From Pseudomonas viridiflava (GTDB taxonomy: Bacteria; Pseudomonadota; Gammaproteobacteria; Pseudomonadales; Pseudomonadaceae), in the NCBI RefSeq assembly GCF_900583165.1, contig NZ_UTKY01000034.1, positions 1-64,000 on the forward strand: a stretch of DNA of 64,000 bases, written 5' to 3'. The notes under the pieces are model-generated. The model was not told the origin of the DNA, made no database searches, and was given only the letters and a program-made list of their open reading frames with translations. A program made the translations under genes and the position numbers. Within the stretch, counting starts at the first letter, position 1. Every line of letters begins with the position of its first letter. This document shows, one piece after another, positions 15,705 to 26,051 of this stretch.

Positions 15705-18551
15705 ATGGCGCAGCAGTATCAACCGGGGCAACGCTGGATTAGTGACAGCGAAGCAGAGCTGGGGTTAGGCACCGTTCTGGCACAGGACGGCCGCTTGTTG
15801 ACCGTGCTCTATCCGGCCACTGGCGACACCCGCCAGTATGCGCTACGGAATGCGCCCCTCACCCGCGTGCGGTTCTCGCCGGGCGACAGCATCACCCACT
15901 TCGAAGGCTGGAAAATGACCGTTCAGGAAGTCGACGACGTCGACGGCCTGCTGGTCTACCACGGCCTCAATGGGCAGAACGAGCAGGTCACCCTGCCGGA
16001 AACCCAACTCTCCAATTTCATCCAGTTCCGCCTGGCCAGCGACCGTCTGTTCGCCGGGCAGATCGACCCGCTGGCGTGGTTCTCGCTGCGTTACCACACC
16101 CTGGAACACACCAGCCGCCAATTGCAGTCCTCGCTGTGGGGCCTGGGTGGCGTGCGTGCGCAACCCATTGCTCACCAGTTGCACATTGCCCGCGAAGTCG
16201 CTGACCGTATCGCGCCACGGGTATTGCTGGCCGACGAAGTGGGCCTGGGCAAGACCATCGAAGCCGGTTTGGTGATCCATCGCCAATTGCTGTCGGGCCG
16301 CGCCAGCCGCGTGCTGATCCTGGTACCGGAAAACCTGCAACACCAGTGGCTGGTAGAAATGCGCCGCCGCTTCAACCTGCAGGTTGCTCTGTTTGACGAA
16401 GAGCGCTTTATCGAAAGCGATGCCACCAACCCGTTCGAAGACACCCAGCTTGCATTGGTGGCTTTGGAATGGCTGGTGGACGACGAGAAGGCCCAGGACG
16501 CGCTGTTCGCCGCCGGCTGGGATTTGCTGGTAGTCGACGAAGCCCACCACTTGGTGTGGCACGAAGAAAAAGCCAGCGCCGAATACGCCCTGGTCGAACA
16601 ACTGGCCGAAGTGATCCCTGGCGTGCTGCTGCTCACCGCCACGCCGGAACAACTGGGCCAGGACAGCCACTTCGCCCGTCTGCGCCTGCTCGACCCGAAC
16701 CGCTTCCACGACCTGCACGCTTTCCGCGCCGAGAGCGAAAACTATCGCCCGGTGGCCGAAGCTGTGCAGGAGCTGCTGGACAAGGGTCGCTTGTCGCCCA
16801 AAGCCCATGCCACTATCCAGGGGTTCCTCGGCAACGAAGGCGAAGCGCTGCTCACTGCCGTCAACGATGGCGACACCGAAGCCAGCGCCCGCCTGGTGCG
16901 TGAGTTGCTCGACCGCCACGGCACCGGCCGCGTGCTGTTCCGTAATACCCGTGCCGCCGTGCAGGGTTTCCCGGAGCGCAAGCTGCACGCCTACCCGATG
17001 CCGAACCCGGACGAATACCTGGAGCTGCCGCTGGGCGAACATGCCGAGTTGTACCCTGAAGTCAGCTTCCAGTCCCAGCCGGACATCGAAGAAGAAAACC
17101 GCTGGTGGCGCTTCGACCCTCGGGTCGAGTGGCTGATCGACCAGCTCAAAATGCTCAAGCGCACCAAGGTGCTGGTGATCTGCGCCCACGCCGAAACGGC
17201 GATGGACCTGGAAGACGCCCTGCGCGTGCGCTCCGGCATTCCGGCCACGGTGTTCCACGAGGGCATGAACATCCTCGAGCGTGACCGTGCCGCCGCCTAC
17301 TTCGCTGACGAAGAGTTCGGCGCCCAGGTGCTGATCTGCTCCGAGATCGGCAGTGAAGGCCGCAACTTCCAGTTCTCCCACCACCTGGTGCTGTTCGACC
17401 TGCCGTCCCACCCCGACCTGCTTGAGCAGCGCATCGGTCGTTTGGACCGGATCGGCCAGAAACACGTGATCGAACTGCACGTGCCGTACCTGGAAACCAG
17501 CCCGCAAGAGCGCCTGTTCCAGTGGTACCACGAGGCGCTGAACGCCTTTCTCAACACCTGCCCGACCGGCAACGCCTTGCAGCATCAGTTCGGCCCGCGC
17601 CTGCTGCCGCTGTTGGAAAACGCCGACGATGGCGAGTGGCAAGCCTTGATCGACGAAGCCCGCGCCGAGCGCGAGCGCCTCGAAGAAGAACTGCACACCG
17701 GTCGCGACCGCCTGCTGGAGCTCAACTCCGGTGGTGCCGGTGAAGGCGACGCACTGGTCGAGGACATCCTCGAGCAAGACGACCAGTTCGCCCTGCCGAT
17801 CTATATGGAAACCCTGTTCGACGCGTTCGGCATCGACAGCGAAGACCATTCGGAAAACGCGCTGATCCTGAAGCCCAGCGAAAAAATGCTCGACGCCAGC
17901 TTCCCCCTGGGCGACGACGAAGGTGTGACCATCACCTACGACCGTAACCAGGCGCTGTCGCGTGAAGACATGCAGTTCATCACCTGGGAACACCCGATGG
18001 TGCAGGGCGGCATGGACCTGGTGCTGTCCGGCTCCATGGGCAACACCGCCGTGGCGCTGATCAAGAACAAGGCGCTCAAGCCGGGCACTGTGTTGCTGGA
18101 ACTGCTCTACGTCAGCGAAGTGGTTGCACCGCGTGCGCTGCAACTGGGCCGTTACCTGCCACCGGCCGCCCTGCGCTGCCTGTTGGATGCCAATGGCAAT
18201 GACCTGTCGGGCCGTGTGTCGTTCGTGACCCTCAACGACCAGTTGGAGAGCGTGCCGCGCGCCAGCGCCAACAAGTTCATCCAGGCCCAGCGCGATCAGC
18301 TGACGCCACGGATCAACGCCGGTGAAGACAAAATCGCCCCGCAACACGCCGAACGTGTGGCCGAGGCCAAGCGTCGCCTGGCGGCCGATACCGACGAAGA
18401 ACTGGCGCGCCTGACCGCGTTGCAAGCGGTCAACCCGACTGTGCGTGACAGTGAGTTGGTGGCGTTGCGTAGCCAGCGTGAGCAAGGGTTGGCGATGTTG
18501 GATAAGGCCGCGTTGCGGTTGGAAGCGATTCGAGTCTTGGTCGCAGGCTAA
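15705..18551 (+). CDS. rapA: RNA polymerase-associated ATPase RapA (HepA)
   Basis: RapA is a Swi2/Snf2-type ATPase that binds core RNA polymerase and helps it to recycle. The 948-residue product has the N-terminal Tudor-like domains (residues 1-110; [18 protein letters not shown]) and Walker [10 protein letters not shown] at 176-184. The DEAH box follows at 278-281 ([10 protein letters not shown]), with helicase motif [12 protein letters not shown]. The C-terminal lobe has [18 protein letters not shown] and the motif VI segment [16 protein letters not shown]. The length is normal for the family (about 950-970). It is a single gene, closed by the terminator at 18554-18585. Confidence 0.96.
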   Translation: MAQQYQPGQRWISDSEAELGLGTVLAQDGRLLTVLYPATGDTRQYALRNAPLTRVRFSPGDSITHFEGWKMTVQEVDDVDGLLVYHGLNGQNEQVTLPETQLSNFIQFRLASDRLFAGQIDPLAWFSLRYHTLEHTSRQLQSSLWGLGGVRAQPIAHQLHIAREVADRIAPRVLLADEVGLGKTIEAGLVIHRQLLSGRASRVLILVPENLQHQWLVEMRRRFNLQVALFDEERFIESDATNPFEDTQLALVALEWLVDDEKAQDALFAAGWDLLVVDEAHHLVWHEEKASAEYALVEQLAEVIPGVLLLTATPEQLGQDSHFARLRLLDPNRFHDLHAFRAESENYRPVAEAVQELLDKGRLSPKAHATIQGFLGNEGEALLTAVNDGDTEASARLVRELLDRHGTGRVLFRNTRAAVQGFPERKLHAYPMPNPDEYLELPLGEHAELYPEVSFQSQPDIEEENRWWRFDPRVEWLIDQLKMLKRTKVLVICAHAETAMDLEDALRVRSGIPATVFHEGMNILERDRAAAYFADEEFGAQVLICSEIGSEGRNFQFSHHLVLFDLPSHPDLLEQRIGRLDRIGQKHVIELHVPYLETSPQERLFQWYHEALNAFLNTCPTGNALQHQFGPRLLPLLENADDGEWQALIDEARAERERLEEELHTGRDRLLELNSGGAGEGDALVEDILEQDDQFALPIYMETLFDAFGIDSEDHSENALILKPSEKMLDASFPLGDDEGVTITYDRNQALSREDMQFITWEHPMVQGGMDLVLSGSMGNTAVALIKNKALKPGTVLLELLYVSEVVAPRALQLGRYLPPAALRCLLDANGNDLSGRVSFVTLNDQLESVPRASANKFIQAQRDQLTPRINAGEDKIAPQHAERVAEAKRRLAADTDEELARLTALQAVNPTVRDSELVALRSQREQGLAMLDKAALRLEAIRVLVAG

Positions 18552-18553
18552 AA

Positions 18554-18585
18554 AAGAAGGCCCGCGCAATGCGGGCCTTCTTTTG
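18554..18585. terminator. Intrinsic terminator after rapA
   Basis: AAGAAGGCCCGC (18554-18565), loop GCAAT, GCGGGCCTTCTT (18571-18582) followed by T's. The A-run before the stem makes it able to work on both strands, so it also could stop transcription arriving from the convergent MFS gene. Confidence 0.85.
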
Positions 18586-18600
18586 TCTGCCTTTAGGGCC

Positions 18601-18676
18601 CCATCGGGGGCAAGCCCCCTCCCACATTGGACCTGTGAACACATTCAAAGGTGGGAGGGGCTTGCCCCCGATGGGG
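18601..18676. repeat. REPIN between rapA and the MFS gene
   Basis: ATCGGGGGCAAGCCCCCTCC near the left, and inverted copy GTGGGAGGGGCTTGCCCCCGA at the right, separated by about 30 bases. Confidence 0.85.
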
Positions 18677-18687
18677 TCACCTCGGTC

Positions 18688-20034
18688 TCAAGCTACCACC
18701 GCCGACCCCGGCACCTCCACCCCACTCAACCCCTCCTTCATCTTCTTGGCATCGCGCACAAAACACCGCGACGCCTGGAACAGAAACAGCATGGTCAAAA
18801 ACAACGCCACCGGGATCAGGTACATGGCGTCATGCAACCCCACCGCTTTATAAGCCTCGGTCATCTGCTCAGCCCCTGCCGCATACATCGCCGAATGGGC
18901 AAAGTGATCAGACAAGCCCCCCACTACGATCGGCCCCATGCCACCGCCCAGCAAGTACAAGCCCGCAAAAAACAGCGCCATCGCCGTGGCGCGCAGGCGC
19001 GGTTCGACCACGTCCTGGATCGCCGTGTACACACAGGTGTAGAAGTTATAGGCAAACAGCCAACCGACACTGAACAGCGCCACAAACACGCCAATCTCGA
19101 TGCGCCCGGCGTGTAACGCCCAGGCCGTCGTGACCGTGGAAATGATCAGGCTGAACGCCGCAAACAACAGGCGCCCATTGGGCACCCGCTGATGGATCTT
19201 GTCGGCAATCCAGCCGCCCAATGTCAGGCCCACCAAGCCGGTCAACCCGACAATCACGCCGGTGGCGACCGCTGCATCCTGCAAGGGCATCAGGAAGTAC
19301 CGCTGCAACATCGGCACCAAAAATGAGTTGCAGGCATAGGTGGCGAAGTTGAAGCACAGCCCCGCCAGCACCAGCCAAAGAAAGGTCGGTACTGCCAGAA
19401 TGCGACGAATCGGGCGGTCGACGCGCTCCTGGGACACGAGCACGGTTTCGGCCGCGCCGCGCTTGGGTTCTTTGATAAAGAACATGAACACCGCCAGGAT
19501 CATCCCCGGCACTGCGGCGATAAAGAACGGTGCGCGCCAGCTGTCAAACGCCTTGACCATCCACCCGATGGTGAAGAAAGCGAGCAACAGGCCTAACGGC
19601 AGGCCCAACATGAAGATCCCCATGGCCCGGGCGCGTCGATGTGCAGGGAATAGATCGCCAATCAATGAGTTGGCCGCCGGCGCGTAGCTGGCCTCACCGA
19701 TACCGATGCCCATGCGTACCAGCAAAAAGGTCCAGAAACTGCCGACCATGCCATTGACCGCCGTCAACCCGCTCCAGGCAAACAGGCCCCAGCCCATCAG
19801 TTTGCTGCGCGAACCGGTGTCGGCCATGCGCCCCAGCGGCAAGCCGGCAATGGCGTAGACGATGGTGAAGGCGGTGCCGATGATGCCGAGCTGGAAGTCG
19901 CTCAGGTGCCACTCCATGCGGATCGGCTCGATGATGATCGCCGGAATGGTGCGGTCAAAAAAATTGAACAGGTTGGCCAGGAATAGCAGGAACAGAATGC
20001 GCCAGGCATTCGCCGCTTGGGTCGAGTTCTGCAT
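18688..20034 (-). CDS. MFS transporter, spinster-like group
   Basis: The 448-residue product is an inner-membrane carrier with 12 hydrophobic segments. It starts with FLLFLANLFNFFDRTIPAII, whose N-F-x-D-R helix 1 motif marks spinster-like MFS proteins. The RMADTGSRSKLMGWGL loop and GIGEASYAPAANSLIGDLFP in helix 4-5 support the same group. The substrate is unknown; relatives in Pseudomonas sit in aromatic or dicarboxylate catabolic loci, but here there is no enzyme neighbour. GAGACGGA lies before the ATG. It is convergent with rapA and divergent from the gene at 20288. Confidence 0.85.
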   Translation of the reverse strand: MQNSTQAANAWRILFLLFLANLFNFFDRTIPAIIIEPIRMEWHLSDFQLGIIGTAFTIVYAIAGLPLGRMADTGSRSKLMGWGLFAWSGLTAVNGMVGSFWTFLLVRMGIGIGEASYAPAANSLIGDLFPAHRRARAMGIFMLGLPLGLLLAFFTIGWMVKAFDSWRAPFFIAAVPGMILAVFMFFIKEPKRGAAETVLVSQERVDRPIRRILAVPTFLWLVLAGLCFNFATYACNSFLVPMLQRYFLMPLQDAAVATGVIVGLTGLVGLTLGGWIADKIHQRVPNGRLLFAAFSLIISTVTTAWALHAGRIEIGVFVALFSVGWLFAYNFYTCVYTAIQDVVEPRLRATAMALFFAGLYLLGGGMGPIVVGGLSDHFAHSAMYAAGAEQMTEAYKAVGLHDAMYLIPVALFLTMLFLFQASRCFVRDAKKMKEGLSGVEVPGSAVVA

Positions 20035-20287
20035 GGGTCCGTCTCTTTTATTGTTATGAGAGCTGCGATGCCCGATGCATCCTGCCCGGTACCTGCAACA
20101 TAGTCAGGCGCGCGGCGCTTGTCTGTAATGATTCGTAAAGCTGATAGGGCATGATTTCACCCGGTACTACGGGACTTTGCCGACAAAAATATAAGTTCGT
20201 GCCCCCCTTCCCAACGGCCATGGCCCGGATAGAATGGCGAGCCTTCCCGTCGTACCCCCCCTCACCTTTTTCTTATCGATGACGCCC

Positions 20288-20653
20288 ATGTCCGAAGCCA
20301 GTCCGTGTCTGAGTTGCGGTGCCTGCTGTTCACACTTTCGTGTGTCTTTTTTCTGGGGAGAGTGCGCCTCATCCGGCGGCACAGTGCCCGATGACCTGGT
20401 GGTGCAGATCAATCCGACGCGCGTGGCGATGATCGGTACCGATCAAAAACCTGTACGTTGCTGCAGCCTAGAGGGCGAAGTGGGCAAGGGCACGAGCTGT
20501 TCAATTTATGAACGACGGTCCAGCCCCTGCCGCGAATTTGAAGCCTCATGGCACGAGGGCATACACAACGTTGATTGCGACGCCGCCCGCGCCGCCTTTG
20601 GCCTGCCGCCCCTTGAAGCCCCCTTCGAACTGCCATTGCCCATCAGCGCTTAG
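20288..20653 (+). CDS. YkgJ-family cysteine-cluster protein
   Basis: This 121-residue cytosolic protein begins SEASPCLSCGACCSHFRVSF; the C-x2-C-x2-CC cluster together with later Cys (RCCSLEGEV, SCSIYERRSSPCREFE) matches the CxxCxxCC zinc/iron-binding family (YkgJ). The role in the cell is not known. Two in-frame ATG codons, 20279 and 20288, are possible and neither has a strong RBS; I use the second because the product then starts as its relatives do. It stands alone between the MFS gene and the c-di-GMP gene. Confidence 0.8.
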   Translation: MSEASPCLSCGACCSHFRVSFFWGECASSGGTVPDDLVVQINPTRVAMIGTDQKPVRCCSLEGEVGKGTSCSIYERRSSPCREFEASWHEGIHNVDCDAARAAFGLPPLEAPFELPLPISA

Positions 20654-20794
20654 CATCAAACGCTATGAGTCGCATGCCAAAATCATTGAGAGCAAAGTGC
20701 CATTATTGATGGCGAATTCCGTAAGGCTTCTATACTCGTTCGCATAGGTCATCGCCTTAGGCAGTGACGTAATGACGCTATCGCGGGGCATGCT

Positions 20795-23059
20795 ATGGAA
20801 TGGCTGGGTCTGCATTTGTTCACTGACCTGCCAGAAAGCGGGCACTTATTACTCAATTGCAGTCATAACCCCTTTCTGGTGTTGCTGGCCTACCTGGTCG
20901 CTTGCGCGGCAGGTTTTGGCACGCTGGATATGGCCGAACGCGTTGGTCATGTCGAAAACCCTACTGCCAGGCGCCATTGGCGCTGGTTGGGCGCTGGCTG
21001 CCTCGCGGGCGGTATCTGGTCTACGCACTTCATCAGTATGCTGGCCTTTCAGGCCCCCATTGCCATTCACTACGAACTGATCACGACCTTCGCCTCGTTG
21101 CTGATTGCCCTGGTGGCATCGTTGTTCGCCATGAAAACCCTCAGTCATTCCCACCTGCACTTTCATCAATACGTGCTGGCATCCGTGTGGATGGGCATCG
21201 GCATCGCCCTCATGCACTACGTCGGTATGTCGGCCATGCGCTCGCAGGCCGAGTTGTACTTTGAGACAGAGCTGTTCTTGGCCTCGGTGGCGATTGCAAT
21301 GGGTGCCAGTCTGGCGGCCTTGCTGCTATCGAGCTATCTGCGCAACGGCACTGGGGTGTTTCACCAACTGCTCAAATACGCCGCCAGTCTGGTACTGGGC
21401 GCGGGCATCCTGAGCATGCACTTCACCGGCATGGCCGCCATGCGTTTGATAGTGCCCAACGGCGCTGACCTGTCGCTATCGCCGGACAACAACCCGATCC
21501 AGCTGGGCCTGTCGGTGGCAGTTATCACGTTGTTGGTGATCGGCAGTAGCATCAGTGCCGCCCTGGCGGACAAAAAGCTGCAACACAAGGAACGCGACCT
21601 GCGCCGGGTCAATGCCTTACTCAGCGAACTGGACCAGGCCCGCGCGTCGTTACAACAGGTGGCCCACTACGACGCGCTGACCAGCCTGCTCAACCGCAGG
21701 GGCTTTAACCAGATTTTTGCAGAGAAACTCGCTGAAAAAACCGCTACACGCGGCATGATGGCAGTGATCTTCCTCGATATAGACCACTTCAAACGTATCA
21801 ATGACAGCCTCGGTCATGACGCCGGTGATCAGTTGCTTACCGTGCTGGCCGCCCATATCAAAGGCTCGGTACGCAGCCATGAGGATGTCGTCGCACGCTT
21901 TGGCGGCGACGAATTCTGCATCCTGATCAGCGTCCATCATCGCGACGAAGCCCGGCACCTGGCTCAGCGCATCATGCAAAAGATGAAAGAACCCATCGAA
22001 CTGGCCGGCCGGCGCATGGTGATGACCACCAGCATTGGGATCAGCCTGTTTCCCGACGACGGCCTGACCAGTGAAGAACTGCTGAAAACCGCCGACCTGG
22101 CGCTGTACCAATCCAAGGACGCTGGGCGTAACAGCCTGACCTTCTTCAGCTCCAACCTGAAGACCCGCGCGTTTCTCGAGCTGCAATTGGAAGAAGAACT
22201 GCGCGGCGCACTGCGCAGCCGCAACCAACTGGTGTTGTTCTACCAGCCGATCTTCGATATGAAACTGGGTAAAGTGACGCGCCTGGAAGCGCTGGTGCGC
22301 TGGCAGCACCCGCAACATGGCTTGCTCGCCCCGGATCGCTTTATTGGCATCGCCGAAAGCAATGGACTGATCGCCGAATTGGACCACTGGGTCCTGCGCC
22401 AGGCCTGTCACGATTTAAGCCTGCTGTCAGACCGTGGCTACACCGAGCTGACCATGGCAGTTAACTGCTCGGCGCTGAACCTTACCCGAGATGAACTGGC
22501 TGATGAGATCGAAGACGCCCTGCGTTTGAGCGGCATCGCGCCCACTCGCCTGGAACTGGAAGTCACCGAAAACGCGCTGATGGGCAATATCAGCAGCACC
22601 CTGGCGTTGCTGCGACAAATTCGTGCACTGGGGGTGTCACTGGCCATCGACGACTTTGGCACCGGTTATTCATCACTGGCCTACCTCAAGCGTCTGCCCC
22701 TCAACACCCTGAAGATCGACCGCTCGTTTATCCAGGACATCCCCAAATCCACCGCCGACATCGAGATTGTCCAGGCGATTATCGGTATGGCTCACACCCT
22801 GCACCTGGAAGTGGTCACCGAAGGGGTTGAAACCCAGGCCCAGTTCGAGCTGCTGGTAAAGCATGGTTGTGACTACGTCCAGGGCTACCTGTTAAGCCCG
22901 GCGGTGTCGGTAAACGACATCATCGGCGTGATTCAGGGCATCGACATGCGTAACCCGCTCTACCCGCTCAGTACGGCGGGCAGTAAAGACAGCAGCGCGC
23001 AGAAGGAGCCTTCCCTGCCTCGCTCCGGGCCCGCGTCAGTCGTGAGGCCAATTCGCTGA
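20795..23059 (+). CDS. MHYT-GGDEF-EAL cyclic-di-GMP protein (MucR/NbdA type)
   Basis: This 754-residue inner-membrane protein has seven predicted N-terminal helices carrying three MHYT-like motifs (STHF near 76, LMHYVGM near 143, SMHFTGM near 208), thought to sense NO, CO or O2 through a metal. A GGDEF domain (GGDEF at 370-374, intact) and an EAL domain (EALVRW at 498-503, DDFGTGYSSLAYL) follow. Both catalytic signatures look functional, so it may be bifunctional. The product-inhibition I-site is not canonical, since Ser stands where the Arg of RxxD is expected. Two P. aeruginosa proteins have the same layout, MucR and NbdA; I cannot choose between them. Confidence 0.9.
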   Translation: MEWLGLHLFTDLPESGHLLLNCSHNPFLVLLAYLVACAAGFGTLDMAERVGHVENPTARRHWRWLGAGCLAGGIWSTHFISMLAFQAPIAIHYELITTFASLLIALVASLFAMKTLSHSHLHFHQYVLASVWMGIGIALMHYVGMSAMRSQAELYFETELFLASVAIAMGASLAALLLSSYLRNGTGVFHQLLKYAASLVLGAGILSMHFTGMAAMRLIVPNGADLSLSPDNNPIQLGLSVAVITLLVIGSSISAALADKKLQHKERDLRRVNALLSELDQARASLQQVAHYDALTSLLNRRGFNQIFAEKLAEKTATRGMMAVIFLDIDHFKRINDSLGHDAGDQLLTVLAAHIKGSVRSHEDVVARFGGDEFCILISVHHRDEARHLAQRIMQKMKEPIELAGRRMVMTTSIGISLFPDDGLTSEELLKTADLALYQSKDAGRNSLTFFSSNLKTRAFLELQLEEELRGALRSRNQLVLFYQPIFDMKLGKVTRLEALVRWQHPQHGLLAPDRFIGIAESNGLIAELDHWVLRQACHDLSLLSDRGYTELTMAVNCSALNLTRDELADEIEDALRLSGIAPTRLELEVTENALMGNISSTLALLRQIRALGVSLAIDDFGTGYSSLAYLKRLPLNTLKIDRSFIQDIPKSTADIEIVQAIIGMAHTLHLEVVTEGVETQAQFELLVKHGCDYVQGYLLSPAVSVNDIIGVIQGIDMRNPLYPLSTAGSKDSSAQKEPSLPRSGPASVVRPIR

Positions 23060-23264
23060 CGCCCAAAGTTTGGCATTTCGCCATCACTGATCTAAAGAAC
23101 GCCGACGAACGGCCGATTCATCAGAGTCTGGCCACGTTTCCCCGGTCGATATCCGGGTTAATCCCGACCGTGCCAGACAAGGACGCACTGTAAAAGTCGC
23201 GAACTCTCATAGCGTGATGGCCCTAAGGTTTGCTTCAGCCATCCGCCCAGGCACATGGCGCACA

Positions 23265-25442
23265 ATGACTTCCAAAAATAACTCTGCCACCGTGGTATCC
23301 GACGTTTTGCTCCCAGCTTCTGCGGACAAGCCCCCAGCCTCAAAGTCATTGAGCAACACGCGCCCGCTGGCCACCCAGCAATACCTCTACTTCACCGAAA
23401 CCAATACCGACCGCATCCTCGACAACCTCGACGGGTTGCGTGACATGGTGTTCCCGCGTCCGGCGCATCTGGATGTCGACGGTGAGCCACGCAGCGACCA
23501 GGAGTTCCCATCGGTGTGCCTGATCGGCCTGGGCCGCTGCGGTTCAAACATTGCGCTGGACGTGGCCGAGTTGGTGTACAACGCGCGCAAGTTTTACCTG
23601 AACGAATTCAGCACCGACGATAAGTCGTCGGACAAGGGTTACCGCCCGGCCCAATGGATTCGCAACAACCTGCGCCTGGGCGGCGGCAAGGCCAGCAAAC
23701 CAGTATTCCTGGTGGAGCCACTGGTGATGCTGGGCGATCTGGACAAAGACATCGCCGGGCGTATCCGTTTCTCCCGCAAGGGCGAAAAAAGTGGCTTCCT
23801 GCGCGACTACAGCAAGATGAAAATCATGGACCTGTCGGAAGTCCATGCCGGCGGCGCCGGTAACGCGCCGATTCTCGGCCAGTACCTGGCCAAGATCATC
23901 CTCAACAAAGATACCCAGCGTTTCTCCAGCCCCGACTGGAAGATGATCCACTCGTACCTGATCGATTCCTGCGGCATCAAGGCCAACCAATCGCGCCTGT
24001 ACTTCTCGATCTTCAGCGCTGGCGGCGGTACCGGCTCGGGCATGGCCTCGGAGTTCGGCCTGGCACAGCAGCACTCGTATATGAACAAGACGTTCGACAC
24101 CAAGCCGGCCGACGAACACGACAGCAAAAGCGGCCACGCCTTCGTATTCGAGCCGATCTTCACCAGCGGCATCTGCGTACTGCCGAACATTTCCGATCAC
24201 CGCAGCGAAATGTCCGAGGCTTTGCACATCAACGCCGGGCGCCTGCTGTGCAAATACCTCTCGGAAGAATGGGATTTCTCGTACAACTTCGACCATGAAG
24301 ACAGCAGCGAAGCCAGTGTCAAAGGCCGCATCCGGCCCTGGAACGCGATGATGCTGATATCCAACGACATCATGCGTTACGCCGAAGAAAGCGATGACGG
24401 CAATATCCAGAACATTGATGTCAACGCCATGGAGAAACACGCGAACCAGTACATCTCGCAGCAGATTTTCAACATCCTCACCGCCCAGGCGGTGACCACC
24501 GATTACGACCAGAACTACTTTCGTCGTGCCGGTATCGACATCGGCGAAACCATTCGCCTGGATGCCAACGACCTGTTTATGAGCCTCGCCGGCCCGGTAG
24601 CGATTGCCTACGCTGAATCGGTCGTGCCGGAAACCCCGGCGCCGTCGAGCGACAAGTTCAAGGTGTTCGAAAAAGAGCCGCAGCGCTTGAATATCGATGA
24701 TCTATTCTTCCGCTCCATCGACTTGCCGCACTTCAACAAGGTCACCCAGGCCATTGAGGGGATCAGCCTGCTGCCGATCGAGTCCAAGCGCTACAAGGCT
24801 TCCCTGGAGCAGTACAAAAACTCCGGCTATGACGCGGCCGCCCTGCACGACCTGCACTTCTTCAAGAACTGCTCGTCGGTGGTGTCCATCGTCTCGCTGC
24901 CAAAGGACTACAAGCTCTCCTACATGGACCTGAACCGGCTCAAGACCCACCTCAACAGCCTGTTCCCCAACACCACGCTCAAGCGCTATGCGCTGGTGAT
25001 CGGCGCGTCGGCCAACCTGTCGCTGACCACCCTGATCGCTAAAAGCCCGTGCCTGTCGGACGATTTCCTCACACTGATCGTGGCGTTCATCAAGCGCTGC
25101 TTTGCGCGCAACCCGTACCGCTTCGATGACACGCTGGACAACTCGATCCTGGACTTCATCATCCACGAGGACTTCGACGAAGACCGTATCGACGAACTGC
25201 TCAACGAGTTTGAAAACCCGGCGAAGATCCTCGACACCAACTGGTACGCGATCAAGCCGATGTATGAAAAGAAGTACCGCGAGTTGATCAACGACAAAGA
25301 CAAGTTTGTGTCGATCAATGACATTCGCCTGTCACGCGATTGTGTGAAGAAAGCGATCAAGTACCTGCGTGAGATCTACCGTCACCGAATAGGGAAGACC
25401 AAGGTTATTTCGTTGAATAACCATACCGGCAAGACCGCCTAG
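23265..25442 (+). CDS. FtsZ/tubulin-superfamily protein (Tubulin_2/FtsZ-like)
   Basis: The 725-residue product has the two nucleotide-binding hallmarks of the FtsZ-tubulin GTPase superfamily: CLIGLGRCGSNIALDV (GxGxxGxN, 85-100) and the tubulin G-box FSAGGGTGSGMASEFG (250-265). The rest (about 270-725) is far longer than the FtsZ core (about 320) and shows no other domain I recognise; it has acidic/aromatic stretches and no membrane helix. It is unlike FtsZ in sequence and lacks an FtsZ-type C-terminal tail. It may correspond to the FtsZ-like families predicted to act in membrane remodelling. I choose ATG 23265; an in-frame GTG/ATG lies 48-51 bases upstream. The gene is not in an operon. Confidence 0.8.
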   Translation: MTSKNNSATVVSDVLLPASADKPPASKSLSNTRPLATQQYLYFTETNTDRILDNLDGLRDMVFPRPAHLDVDGEPRSDQEFPSVCLIGLGRCGSNIALDVAELVYNARKFYLNEFSTDDKSSDKGYRPAQWIRNNLRLGGGKASKPVFLVEPLVMLGDLDKDIAGRIRFSRKGEKSGFLRDYSKMKIMDLSEVHAGGAGNAPILGQYLAKIILNKDTQRFSSPDWKMIHSYLIDSCGIKANQSRLYFSIFSAGGGTGSGMASEFGLAQQHSYMNKTFDTKPADEHDSKSGHAFVFEPIFTSGICVLPNISDHRSEMSEALHINAGRLLCKYLSEEWDFSYNFDHEDSSEASVKGRIRPWNAMMLISNDIMRYAEESDDGNIQNIDVNAMEKHANQYISQQIFNILTAQAVTTDYDQNYFRRAGIDIGETIRLDANDLFMSLAGPVAIAYAESVVPETPAPSSDKFKVFEKEPQRLNIDDLFFRSIDLPHFNKVTQAIEGISLLPIESKRYKASLEQYKNSGYDAAALHDLHFFKNCSSVVSIVSLPKDYKLSYMDLNRLKTHLNSLFPNTTLKRYALVIGASANLSLTTLIAKSPCLSDDFLTLIVAFIKRCFARNPYRFDDTLDNSILDFIIHEDFDEDRIDELLNEFENPAKILDTNWYAIKPMYEKKYRELINDKDKFVSINDIRLSRDCVKKAIKYLREIYRHRIGKTKVISLNNHTGKTA

Positions 25443-25748
25443 ACCGCGTCGGCTCCATCGCAGGCAAGCCAGCTCCCGCACTTGGAATGCATTTCAAATG
25501 TGGGAGCTGGCTTGTCGGGTCGCCGCATCGCTGCGATGGCGATGGTTTGCCAAGCAAAAACAGTGAGTTTGGAACACCTGGAAACAATTCCCCGACAATC
25601 TAACCACCGCTCTAACTGTTCCCGTGACGCGCACGTCACGCTCGGCTGTGACCTTTCTCTACGGCAAGATGCCATCACGCCCAGGGCGGTTACTCCACTA
25701 CACACTTATAGCGACCGAAAACACGCACCTTTTTCGCGCACGACTTTC
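25443..25748. other. Gap between the tubulin-like gene and the DUF2288 gene
   Basis: It holds an imperfect REP-like inverted pair at 25460-25520 (GCAAGCCAGCTCCCGCA and its inverse TGTGGGAGCTGGCTTG), of a different REP subtype. Beyond that there is an inverted repeat GTGACGCGCACGTCAC near 25623-25638. No gene is seen in the rest. Confidence 0.6.
25460..25520. repeat. REP-like inverted pair of a second subtype
   Basis: GGCAAGCCAGCTCCC and GGGAGCTGGCTTG flank a spacer with ATGCATTTCAAAT. The core GGGAGCTGGCTTGC differs from the GGGAGGGGGCTTGCCCCC type used elsewhere in the window. Confidence 0.7.
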
Positions 25749-26051
25749 TCACGCTGCCCTTTCCTGGATCAGAATCCACGGCGAAACCACCACTGCCCAA
25801 AGGCTTGGATCACGTTCAACAAGGTCCAACGCCCGCGTCGCAGACACTTCGCCAAGACTACCTGCGGCCAACCAGGCAGCGACTTTGTCACGGTTGTCTT
25901 CGGCCATCCCCTCAGCAGCTTCGATCAAATCCAGGCCGGGTTCGACCCACAATAGGGCACCCTTGGCAAAGAACGGCTCAAGCTCCTTCCAGGATATTTC
26001 GGCGGTTTCACCGAGCAGCTTGGCATAGAGGGTGCTAGGTTCTTGCGTCAT
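25749..26051 (-). CDS. DUF2288 family protein, 100 residues
   Basis: This small cytosolic protein has the family pattern LLGETAEISWKELEPFFAKG near the N-terminus, then a hydrophobic LDLIEAAEGMAEDN stretch, KVAAWLAAG, and the C-terminal LWAVVVSPWILIQE. DUF2288 proteins have no assigned function. AGGTGA precedes the ATG. It is tail-to-tail with the tubulin-like gene across a REP-like repeat and divergent from livK, so neither neighbour suggests a role. Confidence 0.8.
   Translation of the reverse strand: MTQEPSTLYAKLLGETAEISWKELEPFFAKGALLWVEPGLDLIEAAEGMAEDNRDKVAAWLAAGSLGEVSATRALDLVERDPSLWAVVVSPWILIQERAA

Noticed and set aside
15843-18644. Very long open frame antisense to rapA (933 codons)
   Set aside because: It is a shadow of the GC-rich rapA codons. 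The product is low-complexity His/Gln/Val-rich, with no domain, and lacks an RBS; rapA itself is a complete, well-conserved gene.
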